From an uncultured Mycoplasmatota bacterium (GTDB lineage Bacteria; Bacillota_I; Bacilli_A; RF39; UBA660): a stretch of DNA of 64,000 bases. Of the stretch, positions 55,437 through 64,000 are shown one piece after another (the first letter of the stretch is position 1; each line of letters opens with the position of its first letter). The notes beneath the pieces are model-generated. The model saw only the letters and a list, made by a program, of their open reading frames with translations. It ran no database searches and was not told the origin of the DNA. The position numbers and the translations under genes are program-made. The stretch spans positions 31,184 through 95,183 of the forward strand of contig URZL01000004.1 in NCBI GenBank assembly GCA_900552335.1, given 5' to 3'.

Positions 55437-58400
55437 TATTCCTCATCCCCTTCCATATCAAATTCATCCATATCTTCATCAAAATCCTCATCGAAATCCG
55501 GTTCTTCTTCTACTTCTTCCTCTGGTTCTTCTTCGGAAGGAGCATCAGCCATAGCTTCTAACTCTTCTGGTTCTAATGTTAAGAAGCCTTCATTTTCCGT
55601 TTCTTCTAAGTCTTTCATATCAACAAAATTACCTTCACCATCTAAAACTGTCATATCAAGTCCTAGTGCTTGGAATTCTTTCATTAATACTCTAAAGCTT
55701 TCTGGAATTCCAGATGCTGGAATTGGTGTTCCTTTTACTAAAGCTTCATAAACTTTAACACGACCAACAACATCATCTGATTTAATTGTAATCATTTCTT
55801 GAAGAACATGAGCAGCACCATATGCTTCTAGTGCCCAAACTTCCATTTCTCCAAATCTTTGACCACCGAATTGAGCTTTACCACCTAATGGTTGTTGTGT
55901 TACTAAAGAGTAAGGACCTGTTGATCTAGCATGTAATTTATCATCAACCATGTGGTTTAACTTAATCATATACATAATACCAACAGAAATTCTATTATCA
56001 AATGGTTCACCTGTTCTACCATCATATAAAACAGCTTTACCATCTTCATCTAAGCCTGCTTCTTTTAAAGCGTCTATAATTTCTTCTCTTGTTGCACCAT
56101 CAAATACTGGAGTTGCTACATAAATGCCTAACTCTTTTGCTGCCATACCTAAATGCATTTCAAGAATTTGTCCTAAATTCATACGAGATGGAACACCTAG
56201 TGGATTTAATAAAATATCTACTGGTTGACCATTTGGTAAGTATGGCATATCTTCTTCTGGTAAAACAAGGGAAACAACACCTTTGTTACCATGACGTCCT
56301 GCCATTTTATCCCCAACTGTAATTTTTCTTTTTTGAGCTATATAAACTCTAATAATTTTAGATACGCCAGCTGGAAGTTCATCTGAGTCTTCTTTTGTAA
56401 AGATTTTTACATCATGAACAATACCAGCGCCACCATTTGGTACACGAAGGGAAGTATCTCTAACCTCTCTCGTTTTTTCTCCAAAGATTGCATGTAATAA
56501 TTTTTCTTCTGAAGTAAGTTCAGCCATACCTTTTGGTGTAACTTTACCTACTAAGATATCATTGTAGTTTACTTCTGTACCAATACGAACAATACCATTT
56601 TCATCTAGGTTTTTACGAGCTTCTTCACTAATATTTGGAATATCTCTTGTAAATTCTTCTGGTCCTAGTTTTGTATCCCTACATTCAATTTGATAATCTT
56701 CAATATGAATAGAAGTAAATACATCATCTTTTACTAATCTTTCATTTAAAATAACAGCATCCTCATAGTTATAACCATTGAAGTTCATGAAAGCAACGGT
56801 AACATTTTTACCTAATGCCATTTCACCACCTTCTGTAGAAGGTCCATCAGCAATAATCATATCTTTTGTAACAGTTTCTCCAAGTTTTACAATTGGAACT
56901 TGGTGATAACAAGTACCAGCATTGCTTCTTTCAAAACCGTTTAAATAATATGTATCCATACCACCTAATGTTTTTACAACAATTTTTTTTGAATCAACAT
57001 AGTCAACTACACCATCTGCTTTTGCAATCACTACTGCTCCACTATCTCTAGCAGCAATCGCTTCTACACCAGTACCAATAAGTGGTGCTTCTGCTTTTAA
57101 TAATGGAATTGCTTGACGTTGCATGTTTGCACCCATTAGAGCTCTTTTCGCATCATCATGTTCAAGGAATGGAATACCTTGTGTTGCAATGGATACTACT
57201 TGTTGTGGAGAAACATCGGCATAATCTACTTTATCGGATTCAATCATAATGTTTTCACCACGATAACGAACGGGAACTCTTTCATCTAAAATTCTATTTT
57301 CGCTATCTACTTTAATAGCTGCTTGTGAAATATAATAATCTAATTCTTCATCTGCTGTCATATAAACAACTTCATCTGTTAATTTTCTATCTACTACTTT
57401 TCGATATGGAGTCATAATAAATCCATATTCATTAACACGAGCATAACTTGCTAAAGAAGTAATTAATCCAATGTTTGGTCCTTCTGGAGATTCAATTGGA
57501 CAAAGTCTTCCATAGTGAGATGGGTTAACATCACGTACTTCCATACCTGCTCTATCCCTAGATAAGCCACCAGGTCCTAAAGAAGAAAGTCTTCTTTTAT
57601 TTGTAAGTTCTGCTACTGGGTTTACTTGATCCATGAATTGAGATAGCTGGCTGCTTCCAAAGAATTCTTTGATTGCTGCTGTAAGTGGTCGAATATTAAT
57701 TAGAGATTTTGGTGTTACTTCTGTAATTTCTTGTGTACTCATTCTATCTCTTATTACTCTTTCAATTCTAGAAATACCAACTCTGAATTGATTTTGTAAT
57801 AATTCACCAACTTGACGAACACGTCTATTTGATAAGTGATCAATTTCATCAAAAGATCCAATTCCTTCTAACAAGTTTAAGTAATAAGATACAGATGCAT
57901 AAATATCAGAGATAGTTAATCTTTTAATATCGATTGTAGCATCATTACCTATTACATTAATGATTTTTTCAGGATGTTTATTTGAGTAAACTTTAATCAT
58001 TTGAACTTTATTATAAGTATCTAAATCTTGATTAATTTGAACTTCTTTTACACCATATCCTGCTTGTAAGATTGGTTTTAGTTCACTTAAAACTTCTTTT
58101 GTAATAATACTGTCTTTTTCAACAATTACTTTTCCATCTACTTTAATAGTTTCAGCTATCTTAGCACCTAAAAGACGATCTACCACATTTAACTTACGAT
58201 TAAATTTATAACGTCCTACGCGGGCTAAATCATAACGGAATACATCAAAGAAACGAGTCACTAATTGATTTTTGGCACTATCTAATGTAGATGGTTCACC
58301 TGGTCTTAATTTTGAGTGAATATCAATTAAAGACTCATCTGTATTTTTATTAGAATCTTTGACAATTGTTTTTTCTAAATATTCATTTTCTCCAAATAAA

Positions 58401-59026
58401 GAATATATATCTTCATCACTAGATAATCCAATTGCTCTAAGTAAAGTTGTAATAGGAACTTTTCTTGTTCGATCAATTCTTACATAAACAACGTCTCTAG
58501 CATCTAATTCATACTCTAACCATGTACCACGGTTTGGTATAATTTGGCTGGTAATAACAGTACGACCATTTTTATCAATTTCTTTACCAAAATAAACAGA
58601 TGGAGAACGAACTAATTGAGATACAATAACTCTTTCAGCACCATTAATAACAAAAGTACCTGACTCTGTCATAACTGGCATATCGCCTAAATAGATTTCT
58701 TGTTCTTTTACTTCTCCTGTTTCATGATTGAAAAGTCTAGTTTCTACCTTTAAAGGAGCTGCATATGTTGCATATCTTTCTTTACATCCTTTAATAGAAT
58801 ATCTTGGTTGTTCAAATGAATATTCACCAAATTCAAGCGCTAAATTACCAGTAAAACTTTCCACTGGTGATATATCTTCAAACACTTCTTTGATTCCTTC
58901 TTCAATAAACCAATTGTAAGATTTTTTTTGAATTTCTAGCAAATTGTTTAATTCAATTGCATTTTTTGTTTTTCCATAATTTCTTCTAACTCTATGGTTA
59001 CTAATTTTTTGTTCTGTATAAGACAC
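55436..59026 (-). CDS. rpoB: RNA polymerase subunit beta
   Basis: 1196 residues from the GTG at 59024-59026, preceded by AGGGGTGA. The rifampicin region reads [10 protein letters not shown]...LSSLGPGG with Ser/Gln, Asp, His-position LTNKRR as in rifampicin-sensitive enzymes; [24 protein letters not shown] and the C-terminal [18 protein letters not shown] are present. It ends in a long Glu/Asp tail of about 40 residues, more acidic than usual. It has its own promoter. Confidence 0.98.
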   Translation of the reverse strand: MSYTEQKISNHRVRRNYGKTKNAIELNNLLEIQKKSYNWFIEEGIKEVFEDISPVESFTGNLALEFGEYSFEQPRYSIKGCKERYATYAAPLKVETRLFNHETGEVKEQEIYLGDMPVMTESGTFVINGAERVIVSQLVRSPSVYFGKEIDKNGRTVITSQIIPNRGTWLEYELDARDVVYVRIDRTRKVPITTLLRAIGLSSDEDIYSLFGENEYLEKTIVKDSNKNTDESLIDIHSKLRPGEPSTLDSAKNQLVTRFFDVFRYDLARVGRYKFNRKLNVVDRLLGAKIAETIKVDGKVIVEKDSIITKEVLSELKPILQAGYGVKEVQINQDLDTYNKVQMIKVYSNKHPEKIINVIGNDATIDIKRLTISDIYASVSYYLNLLEGIGSFDEIDHLSNRRVRQVGELLQNQFRVGISRIERVIRDRMSTQEITEVTPKSLINIRPLTAAIKEFFGSSQLSQFMDQVNPVAELTNKRRLSSLGPGGLSRDRAGMEVRDVNPSHYGRLCPIESPEGPNIGLITSLASYARVNEYGFIMTPYRKVVDRKLTDEVVYMTADEELDYYISQAAIKVDSENRILDERVPVRYRGENIMIESDKVDYADVSPQQVVSIATQGIPFLEHDDAKRALMGANMQRQAIPLLKAEAPLIGTGVEAIAARDSGAVVIAKADGVVDYVDSKKIVVKTLGGMDTYYLNGFERSNAGTCYHQVPIVKLGETVTKDMIIADGPSTEGGEMALGKNVTVAFMNFNGYNYEDAVILNERLVKDDVFTSIHIEDYQIECRDTKLGPEEFTRDIPNISEEARKNLDENGIVRIGTEVNYNDILVGKVTPKGMAELTSEEKLLHAIFGEKTREVRDTSLRVPNGGAGIVHDVKIFTKEDSDELPAGVSKIIRVYIAQKRKITVGDKMAGRHGNKGVVSLVLPEEDMPYLPNGQPVDILLNPLGVPSRMNLGQILEMHLGMAAKELGIYVATPVFDGATREEIIDALKEAGLDEDGKAVLYDGRTGEPFDNRISVGIMYMIKLNHMVDDKLHARSTGPYSLVTQQPLGGKAQFGGQRFGEMEVWALEAYGAAHVLQEMITIKSDDVVGRVKVYEALVKGTPIPASGIPESFRVLMKEFQALGLDMTVLDGEGNFVDMKDLEETENEGFLTLEPEELEAMADAPSEEEPEEEVEEEPDFDEDFDEDMDEFDMEGDEE

Positions 59027-59096
59027 TTTTTCACCCCTATAACCTATATTTTTCAAAAGAACATAACTCGATTTAAAGTATATGCGTCAATAATTA

Positions 59097-59125
59097 ATTT
59101 TATCAAATCAGTCAACTATTGTCAA
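59097..59125 (-). promoter_or_regulatory. Promoter of rpoBC
   Basis: On the minus strand TTGACA (59120-59125), 17-base spacer, TAAAAT (59097-59102). Confidence 0.8.
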
Positions 59126-59162
59126 TGTTTTCCAATGTTCTTTTGGTTACTTTTGTCTGTGA

Positions 59163-59750
59163 TTATACATAAGTTGCTTCGATAATGTAAAAACCTTTAT
59201 TTTTACCTAATAAATGTACCTGATATTGTTTTTCTAAATCTTTGATAAGTGATTTTGCACCTTGATTTTTATTTACTACAATAATTAAGTTTCCACCTTT
59301 TTTTAAATGATTTTTTGCTTCAAATAAAATCTTATATAAAATTTCTTTTCCTACACGAATGGGTGGATTAGATATAATTGTATCAAATGTTTCCTTCACA
59401 TTCTCATATAAATTACTTTCGTATATTTGAACATTCACATGATTCAGATTAACATTCTTTCTTGCCAATTCCAAGCTTCTTCTGTTTATATCAATCATAT
59501 GAACCTTAGCATTTGTCATACTAGCAATGTAGATACCAATTGGTCCGTATCCGCATCCAAAATCTAGTACGTTTCCAGTAATTTTGTTTACATCAATCAT
59601 TTCTAATAAACTTCTTGTTCCAAAATCTAATCCTTTTTTAGAAAAAACGCCATTATCAGTTGCAAAAGTAAAATCATGATGATTTATTTTTACTTTTTTT
59701 ATTTCAATTTTACTTTTTAAATTTTCGTTATTATCAAAATATTGGTTCAT
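59163..59750 (-). CDS. RsmC/YbxB-like methyltransferase
   Basis: 195 residues with a class I SAM-binding fold: LDFGCGYGPIGIYIAS near residue 62, ISNPPIRVGKE (NPPx motif for an exocyclic amino group of guanine) near residue 125. Sits between rplL and rpoB as ybxB does in Bacillus. Probably modifies 16S rRNA; the exact site is not established. Confidence 0.92.
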   Translation of the reverse strand: MNQYFDNNENLKSKIEIKKVKINHHDFTFATDNGVFSKKGLDFGTRSLLEMIDVNKITGNVLDFGCGYGPIGIYIASMTNAKVHMIDINRRSLELARKNVNLNHVNVQIYESNLYENVKETFDTIISNPPIRVGKEILYKILFEAKNHLKKGGNLIIVVNKNQGAKSLIKDLEKQYQVHLLGKNKGFYIIEATYV

Positions 59751-59765
59751 ATAGTCCTCCTAAAT

Positions 59766-59828
59766 GACACCCTATTAATAAACGGTGAAAGCCCATACTA
59801 ATTTTTTAGTACAGGCCAACCCTATTTT
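59766..59828 (-). promoter_or_regulatory. Hairpin between rplL and the methyltransferase gene
   Basis: TACTAA pairs with TTAGTA, extended by GCC/GGC with a mismatch, without a following U run. It may be a processing or partial termination site. Confidence 0.45.
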
Positions 59829-59834
59829 GTTTAA

Positions 59835-60200
59835 TTATTTGAATTCAACTGTTGCGCCAGCTTCTTCAAATTTAGCTTTCATTTCTTTTGCTTCATCAAT
59901 AGATACGTTTTCTTTTACTACGCCACCATTGTCAGCGATAGCTTTTGATTCACCTAATCCAAGACCAGTGATTTCTTTGATTAATTTGATAACTGCTAAT
60001 TTGTTAGCACCAGCTGAAGCTAATACTACATTAACTGAGCTTGGTCCTTCTTCTTCAACAGCAGCTGGAGCAGCAGCTACAGCTACAGCACTTGGATCTA
60101 CACCAAATTCTTCTTTCATTGCATCAACTAATTCTTTTACTTCAAGAATAGTCATTTCTTTTAATCCACTAATAAATTCATCTTTTGTAAATTTTGCCAT
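59835..60200 (-). CDS. rplL: 50S ribosomal protein L7/L12
   Basis: 121 residues: N-terminal dimer part, Ala-rich hinge (VAVAAAPAAVEEEGP) and the conserved C-terminal KLAVIKLIKEITGLGLGESKA. The L12 stalk recruits translation GTPases. It follows rplJ by 18 bases. Confidence 0.98.
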   Translation of the reverse strand: MAKFTKDEFISGLKEMTILEVKELVDAMKEEFGVDPSAVAVAAAPAAVEEEGPSSVNVVLASAGANKLAVIKLIKEITGLGLGESKAIADNGGVVKENVSIDEAKEMKAKFEEAGATVEFK

Positions 60201-60218
60201 TTTATTTCCTCCCTTAAA

Positions 60219-60710
60219 TTATTTTTCTAAATCTTGACTATATAAGTCTAAACAAATTGATAAGTCGCGAACAACTCCCATAAGTCCTCCAGCAAGCATT
60301 GTAAGTAATCCTTCTCTTGATGGAATAGAAGCAAGTTCTGCAAGTGTTTTTTGATCAGTGATAGCACCATCTACAACACCAACTTTTAGTTCTAAAGCAG
60401 TGTGTTCTTTTGCAAAGTCACTAAGTACTTTAATTGGCGCTACTGCATCTTTACCAAAGGCAATCGCTTTAGGCCCATTTAAATGTTCATCAATATTGAT
60501 ATTTAAATTTTCTAATGCTCTTTTTGCCAATGTGTTTTTATAAATTTTGAAATCAGAGTCAGTTTCTCTTAGTTTTTTTCTAAGTTCATTTGTTTCACTA
60601 ACAGTTAAACCGCGATATTCAAAAAATACAAATGATGATGCATCTTTCATTTTTGATGTAATTTCATCAACAATGTTCATTTTCTTTTCAATGATTTTTT
60701 GATTTGCCAC
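60219..60710 (-). CDS. rplJ: 50S ribosomal protein L10
   Basis: 163 residues beginning MANQKIIEKKMNIVDEI from a GTG; FVFFEYRGLTVSETNELRKKLR and KNTLAKRA are the rRNA-binding part, and the C-terminal helix binds L12. An L10-type leader lies upstream for autoregulation. Confidence 0.98.
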   Translation of the reverse strand: MANQKIIEKKMNIVDEITSKMKDASSFVFFEYRGLTVSETNELRKKLRETDSDFKIYKNTLAKRALENLNINIDEHLNGPKAIAFGKDAVAPIKVLSDFAKEHTALELKVGVVDGAITDQKTLAELASIPSREGLLTMLAGGLMGVVRDLSICLDLYSQDLEK

Positions 60711-60740
60711 TTCTGCACCTTCCTTTCATTGATACCGAAT

Positions 60741-60860
60741 AAAAAGCTCCCTCTAATACCTAGTGGGAGCCGAAAACTTTTTATATAAGTCCTCGGTAGG
60801 ATGATTAAGCCTTAGCCCCTACTGTCTACGGTACATTCTTTCAAACACATTCATTATATC
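60741..60860 (-). promoter_or_regulatory. Ribosomal protein L10 leader
   Basis: A long structured leader upstream of rplJ. It includes a GC-rich hairpin GGCTCCC/GGGAGC (60746-60770) followed by TTTTTATT, a terminator-like structure, plus upstream G/C-rich segments. The position and shape match the L10 leader, where L10(L12)4 binds and represses. Confidence 0.75.
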
Positions 60861-60870
60861 ATAACATTAA

Positions 60871-61566
60871 TTAAAAGTCAAAGCTTGTTGGATCAATTTT
60901 AATTCCAGGACCCATTGTAGAAGAAACAGATATATTAAGAATATATTTTCCTTTTACAGTTGCTGGTTTTGATTTATTAATTAATGAAACGAAACTATTT
61001 AAATTTTCAACTAATTTATCTGTATCAAATGATACTTTACCAATTAGTGCATGTACATTACCATAACTATCTGTACGATATTCTACACGTCCTTTTTTAA
61101 CTTCTTCAACTGCTTTTTTAGTATCCATTGTTACGGTTCCAGTTTTAGGATTTGGCATTAAACCTTTAGGTCCTAAAATTTTACCAATTCTACCTAATGC
61201 AGGCATCATATCTGGAGTTGCTATCATTGTATCGAAATCAAACCAATTTTCTTTTTCGATTTTTGTTAACATATCCATGTCACCAACATAATCTGCTCCA
61301 GCCTCTTTCGCAGCTTCTGCTTGAGCACCTTTTGCAATTACTAAAACTTTTTTTGTTTTTCCAGTTCCATTTGGAAGTACTAAAGCACCTCTTAATTGTT
61401 GATCTGCTTTTTTAGTATCTAAGTTTAGATTCATAGCAACTTCAATGGAAGCGTCAAAACTAGTTGTTGATGTTTCTTTTGCTAATTGAACAGCTTCTTC
61501 TTTTGAATATAATTTTGATTTTTCAATTTTTTTAGAAGCTTCTAAATATTTCTTTCCTTTTTTCAT
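60871..61566 (-). CDS. rplA: 50S ribosomal protein L1
   Basis: 231 residues. [31 protein letters not shown] segment ([11 protein letters not shown]) and the C-terminal [12 protein letters not shown] are diagnostic. L1 forms the mobile stalk at the E site and represses its own operon. Confidence 0.98.
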   Translation of the reverse strand: MKKGKKYLEASKKIEKSKLYSKEEAVQLAKETSTTSFDASIEVAMNLNLDTKKADQQLRGALVLPNGTGKTKKVLVIAKGAQAEAAKEAGADYVGDMDMLTKIEKENWFDFDTMIATPDMMPALGRIGKILGPKGLMPNPKTGTVTMDTKKAVEEVKKGRVEYRTDSYGNVHALIGKVSFDTDKLVENLNSFVSLINKSKPATVKGKYILNISVSSTMGPGIKIDPTSFDF

Positions 61567-61631
61567 ATTTTAACCTCCTTATGTGGTATAACGGATTTTT
61601 TTCCTTCCACATAGGTATAAACCTATATGTT
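61567..61631 (-). promoter_or_regulatory. rplK-rplA intergenic hairpins, possible L1 binding site
   Basis: ATAGG/CCTAT and TGTGG/CCACA stems precede the rplA ribosome binding site. L1 often binds a similar mimic of its 23S site here. Confidence 0.45.
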
Positions 61632-62060
61632 TTAGTCTTCTACTTTAACACCCATGTTAGCTGCAGTTCCTTCAACAATTTTCATTGCTGCATCTACATC
61701 ATAAGCGTTTAAATCTGGTAATTTAGTTTCTGCTATTTCTTTTAATTGAGCACGAGTTAGTGTTCCAACTACTTCGTTCTTTCCTTTTACAGAACCTTTT
61801 TTAATTCCAGCAGCTTTTTTAATTAATTCAGCTGTTGGTGATGTTTTTAAGATGAAATCAAATGTTCTATCTTCGTAAACAGTAATTACAACTGGTACGA
61901 TATCTCCCATTTTATCTCTTGTTGCATCATTGTATTTTGTACAGAATTCTTGTAAATTGATTCCTGCAGGTCCTAAAACAGTTCCGACTGGTGGAGCTGG
62001 TGTTGCTTTTCCAGCAGGTACTTGTAATTTAATTACTTTTGTTATTTTTTTCTTTGCCAC
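61632..62060 (-). CDS. rplK: 50S ribosomal protein L11
   Basis: 142 residues: [22 protein letters not shown] with the proline switch, [10 protein letters not shown], and the C-terminal RNA-binding part [20 protein letters not shown]. The start is a GTG at 62058-62060 placed eight bases after GGAGG. Confidence 0.97.
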   Translation of the reverse strand: MAKKKITKVIKLQVPAGKATPAPPVGTVLGPAGINLQEFCTKYNDATRDKMGDIVPVVITVYEDRTFDFILKTSPTAELIKKAAGIKKGSVKGKNEVVGTLTRAQLKEIAETKLPDLNAYDVDAAMKIVEGTAANMGVKVED

Positions 62061-62165
62061 GAAAAACACCTCCTTATTTTTTTCGCGTGTGGTAAAAATT
62101 GCATAATCCGTTTTGCTCCCACTTATCTATATTAAAACAATATAGCTCTAATAATATAACATATT

Positions 62166-62633
62166 TTATTTTGTTTGTAAACTATGTTCTTGTTTTTTTT
62201 CTAAATTTAATTGAATATAAATTTCTTCCTTTATTTCTTGTATTTCTACCCCATTTATTTCTTCTGTAGCTGAAAATAAATAGTTTAACATTTTTTGTAT
62301 TTCAAACAAATGATGATTTGTTTTTACTGTCTTACCTTTATAATTCTTTGGAAATATATAATACTTTTTGTTTTCTTTTTTATATTCTTCTAAAATAGTA
62401 GCAAATAAATAATGAACATATTCTAATAAAAAGACAATGTCTTTGTTTTTCGCATAGCAGTCATCTTCTAAATAATATAATTCAGCATTTTCTAATATTT
62501 TATTCATTTGTTCCTTGATAATTTGACCAATTAATGTACTTCCATCAGTTCCAAAATCTTTTTCAGAAAGTAAAATTTCAATATTTTCAATATTATTATC
62601 TACTGTATGTACTAATAAACTTACATTTCCCAT
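62166..62633 (-). CDS. Uncharacterised protein between nusG and rplK
   Basis: 155 residues, acidic, no membrane segment; helical central part with LLEYVHYLFATILEEYKKENKK and C-terminal VEIQEIKEEIYIQLNLEKK. Not recognised. It breaks the nearly universal nusG-rplK adjacency, with its start one base after the nusG stop region, so it should be cotranscribed with nusG. Confidence 0.75.
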   Translation of the reverse strand: MGNVSLLVHTVDNNIENIEILLSEKDFGTDGSTLIGQIIKEQMNKILENAELYYLEDDCYAKNKDIVFLLEYVHYLFATILEEYKKENKKYYIFPKNYKGKTVKTNHHLFEIQKMLNYLFSATEEINGVEIQEIKEEIYIQLNLEKKQEHSLQTK

Positions 62634-62634
62634 A

Positions 62635-63171
62635 TTAAGCTTTTTCTATTTCAGTTAAACCTAAATCAACAATTGTTTCTTGTCCAAATAAATCTAAAGC
62701 TACTTCCAAACGTTGTTGTTCCATGTCAATTGATTTTACAGTACCAAACATATTGGCAAATGGACCTGAAATTACTTTAATAGAATCACCAACATTTAAA
62801 TTATTTCCAATATCTAATCTACTCATTCCCATACTGCCTAATATTTTATCTACTTCTTGTGGTGTTAACGGGAATGGTTTCGCACCCTTACCAGATGAAC
62901 CAATAAATCCAGTAACACCAGGTGTATTTCTGACAATAAACCAAGCTTCATCTGTCATAACCATTTCAACTAAAATATATCCAGGAAACATTTTCTTAGT
63001 TTTTTCTTTTTCTTTTCCATCTTTTGTAACTTCTATTTCTGTTTGTTCTGGAACTACTACCCTATAAATATAGTCTTCCATACCCATTGTACTAGCGCGC
63101 ATTTCTAGTTTTTCTTTTACCTTATTCTCATGTCCAGAATAAGTATTAACTACATACCATTCTTTTTCCAT
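62635..63171 (-). CDS. nusG: Transcription termination/antitermination factor NusG
   Basis: 178 residues: KEWYVVNTYSGHENKVKEKLE begins the NGN domain, FPGYILVEMVMTDEAWFIVRNTPGVTGF follows, and the C-terminal KOW domain has GDSIKVISGPFANMFGTV. Start overlaps the secE stop by one base. Confidence 0.98.
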   Translation of the reverse strand: MEKEWYVVNTYSGHENKVKEKLEMRASTMGMEDYIYRVVVPEQTEIEVTKDGKEKEKTKKMFPGYILVEMVMTDEAWFIVRNTPGVTGFIGSSGKGAKPFPLTPQEVDKILGSMGMSRLDIGNNLNVGDSIKVISGPFANMFGTVKSIDMEQQRLEVALDLFGQETIVDLGLTEIEKA

Positions 63172-63350
63172 TAATGAATCACCGTCTTAATTGTTGATAA
63201 AACAACATCTAATAGTCCAAAAAATGCGCTGAAGACTACTACAACACAAACAGTTGCGATTGAATATTTTATCAATTCTTTTTTTTCTGGCCATCTAACT
63301 TTAGCCATTTCTTTTTTTACACTTACCAAAAATCTTGCTAATTTTTTCAT
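63171..63350 (-). CDS. secE: Preprotein translocase subunit SecE
   Basis: 59 residues, too short for most gene lists: MKKLARFLVSVKKEMAKVRWP with the conserved KVRWP motif, then a single membrane helix (about 33-54). Part of the SecYEG channel. GGAGCTGTTAC precedes the ATG; promoter further upstream. The usual rpmG gene before it is absent. Confidence 0.95.
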   Translation of the reverse strand: MKKLARFLVSVKKEMAKVRWPEKKELIKYSIATVCVVVVFSAFFGLLDVVLSTIKTVIH

Positions 63351-63417
63351 GTAACAGCTCCTTTTTCATTATATGATTTTTTTCAAAATAAAAACACCTT
63401 TTTGCGTGTCTAAATAA

Positions 63418-63446
63418 ATAATAGCAGTTATTATTTGATTTGTCAA
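63418..63446 (-). promoter_or_regulatory. Promoter of secE-nusG
   Basis: On the minus strand consensus TTGACA (63441-63446), 17-base spacer, TATTAT (63418-63423). Confidence 0.85.
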
Positions 63447-63548
63447 TAAAAGTGTTTTAAAAGTGTTCTTTATTTTTCTATTATTTTGTTTTGTTTCTTT
63501 AATCTAATTTGCGCCAGATCATTAAAGTGATTTTTTTATTATGTTTAA

Positions 63549-64000
63549 TTAAAATTTTTGACCATATATGGCTTTAATATATGGATTATTATTACAAGAC
63601 TTGTAATAAGTTACTATCTTCCCATTAAAAATTAAATATCCACATTGATCATAACCATTTGGTATAGAAGATAACCATAAAGTATAATTTTCTGTTAGAT
63701 TTGGAAACAATAATGCATTTGACATAACACCTGTTTCACTATTTTTGTAAGAAACTATAATTTGATCATAATTAGCATAGCTATCAGACAAATTCCAAGA
63801 TTCCTTGTCAGCCGGTAATTTACTAATATTTTTTAAAACAACTATTTTTTTGGATAATAATTTATTGTTGATGGCATCAATATTTTTTTGATTGGTGTTT
63901 ACCAAACTAGATAAGTTTTCTACATTGGTATTTGTTTTATCTAACTCACTTTGTAAAGCATAGTTATTTAAATTATTTTGTAATTCTTCGATATTACTTT
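63549..64000 (-). CDS. Second prepilin-like stalk protein (partial, cut by window edge)
   Basis: The reading frame is open to the window end, beginning in view at SNIEELQNNLNNYALQSELD and continuing through the same stalk as in the 15 kb gene (TNTNVENLSSLVNTNQ). The C-terminal 110 residues (KKIVVLKNISKLPADKES to NNPYIKAIYGQKF) are unrelated to the other tip and contain two Cys. The N-terminus, expected to be a prepilin signal by comparison, lies beyond the window. Confidence 0.8.
   Translation of the reverse strand, partial: SNIEELQNNLNNYALQSELDKTNTNVENLSSLVNTNQKNIDAINNKLLSKKIVVLKNISKLPADKESWNLSDSYANYDQIIVSYKNSETGVMSNALLFPNLTENYTLWLSSIPNGYDQCGYLIFNGKIVTYYKSCNNNPYIKAIYGQKF
63890..64000 (-). 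repeat. Stalk repeat shared with 15070-15180 (copy 2)
   Basis: See the copy at 15070. The similarity may continue past the window end. Confidence 0.9.

Noticed and set aside
59785..60237. Plus-strand frame across rplL
   Set aside because: It is the antisense of a ribosomal protein gene; Ala/Ser-rich composition reflects that.

Overview
The window is AT-rich, densely coded bacterial chromosome from a member of the class Bacilli (Firmicutes). The core gene clusters are those of Bacillus and its relatives: ireB-ruvX-yrzB-mltG-trmR, trmD followed by rplS, secE-nusG-rplK-rplA-rplJ-rplL-rsmC-like-rpoB-rpoC, and rnr upstream of smpB. TGA is used as a stop (yidD ends in an ATGA overlap) and tryptophan is TGG, so the code is the standard bacterial one and not the mycoplasma code. 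A cotE homologue indicates spore-forming ancestry. The compact layout, many uncharacterised small genes and type IV prepilin-like proteins fit one of the reduced, uncultured gut Bacilli lineages; that placement is inference.

Layout. 1-8.7 kb (minus strand): end of a XerC/D recombinase, tkt, lepB, rplS, an uncharacterised protein, trmD, rimM, a TrmH-family methylase, and sufC-D-S without sufU or sufB. 8.8-11 kb (mostly plus): HIT protein, YigZ-type protein, a lipoprotein and tRNA-Lys. 11-20 kb (minus): cotE, trmR, mltG, yrzB, ruvX, ireB, a frameshifted prepilin with a G9 tract in its leader, smpB, an HEIKH protein and rnr. 20-32 kb: a Nudix-like regulator, tRNA-Ser, an orphan 491-residue protein, a frameshifted short-chain dehydrogenase, tag, hsp20 under a CIRCE-like operator, two membrane-linked glycosyltransferases, a ZnuA-like lipoprotein without metal-binding histidines, yidD, a prepilin, a ZIP transporter and an LCP protein.

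32.6-44.9 kb is the accessory island. Downstream of tRNA-Cys and tRNA-Gly lie what look like three successive integrations of one family of small mobilizable element. Each starts at a GCTCCAT core matching the tRNA-Gly 3' end, has a covarying terminator hairpin and a small conserved ORF (or its remnant), then recombinase and MobV relaxase (intact in layout only in the middle copy, fused remnants in the other two), and ends in cargo genes on the opposite strand. Cargo includes a helicase with five C-terminal repeats and two different transglutaminase-like proteins. In the middle copy the serine recombinase is preceded by a 25-codon leader ORF overlapping a strong intrinsic terminator with a competing hairpin, and a structured region lies between recombinase and relaxase. 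45-51.8 kb is further accessory or decaying sequence: a 4Fe-4S membrane protein pseudogene, a P-type ATPase, an epimerase and a TetR regulator with its operators.

51.8-63.4 kb is the rpoBC and ribosomal protein region, read on the minus strand from a promoter upstream of secE, with internal promoters and leaders. The window ends inside a second prepilin-like gene whose coiled-coil stalk is almost identical to that of the frameshifted prepilin at 15 kb but whose C-terminal tip is unrelated. Several genes are broken by one-base frameshifts, two of them in poly-A tracts, which may be genuine decay, slippage, or sequencing error.
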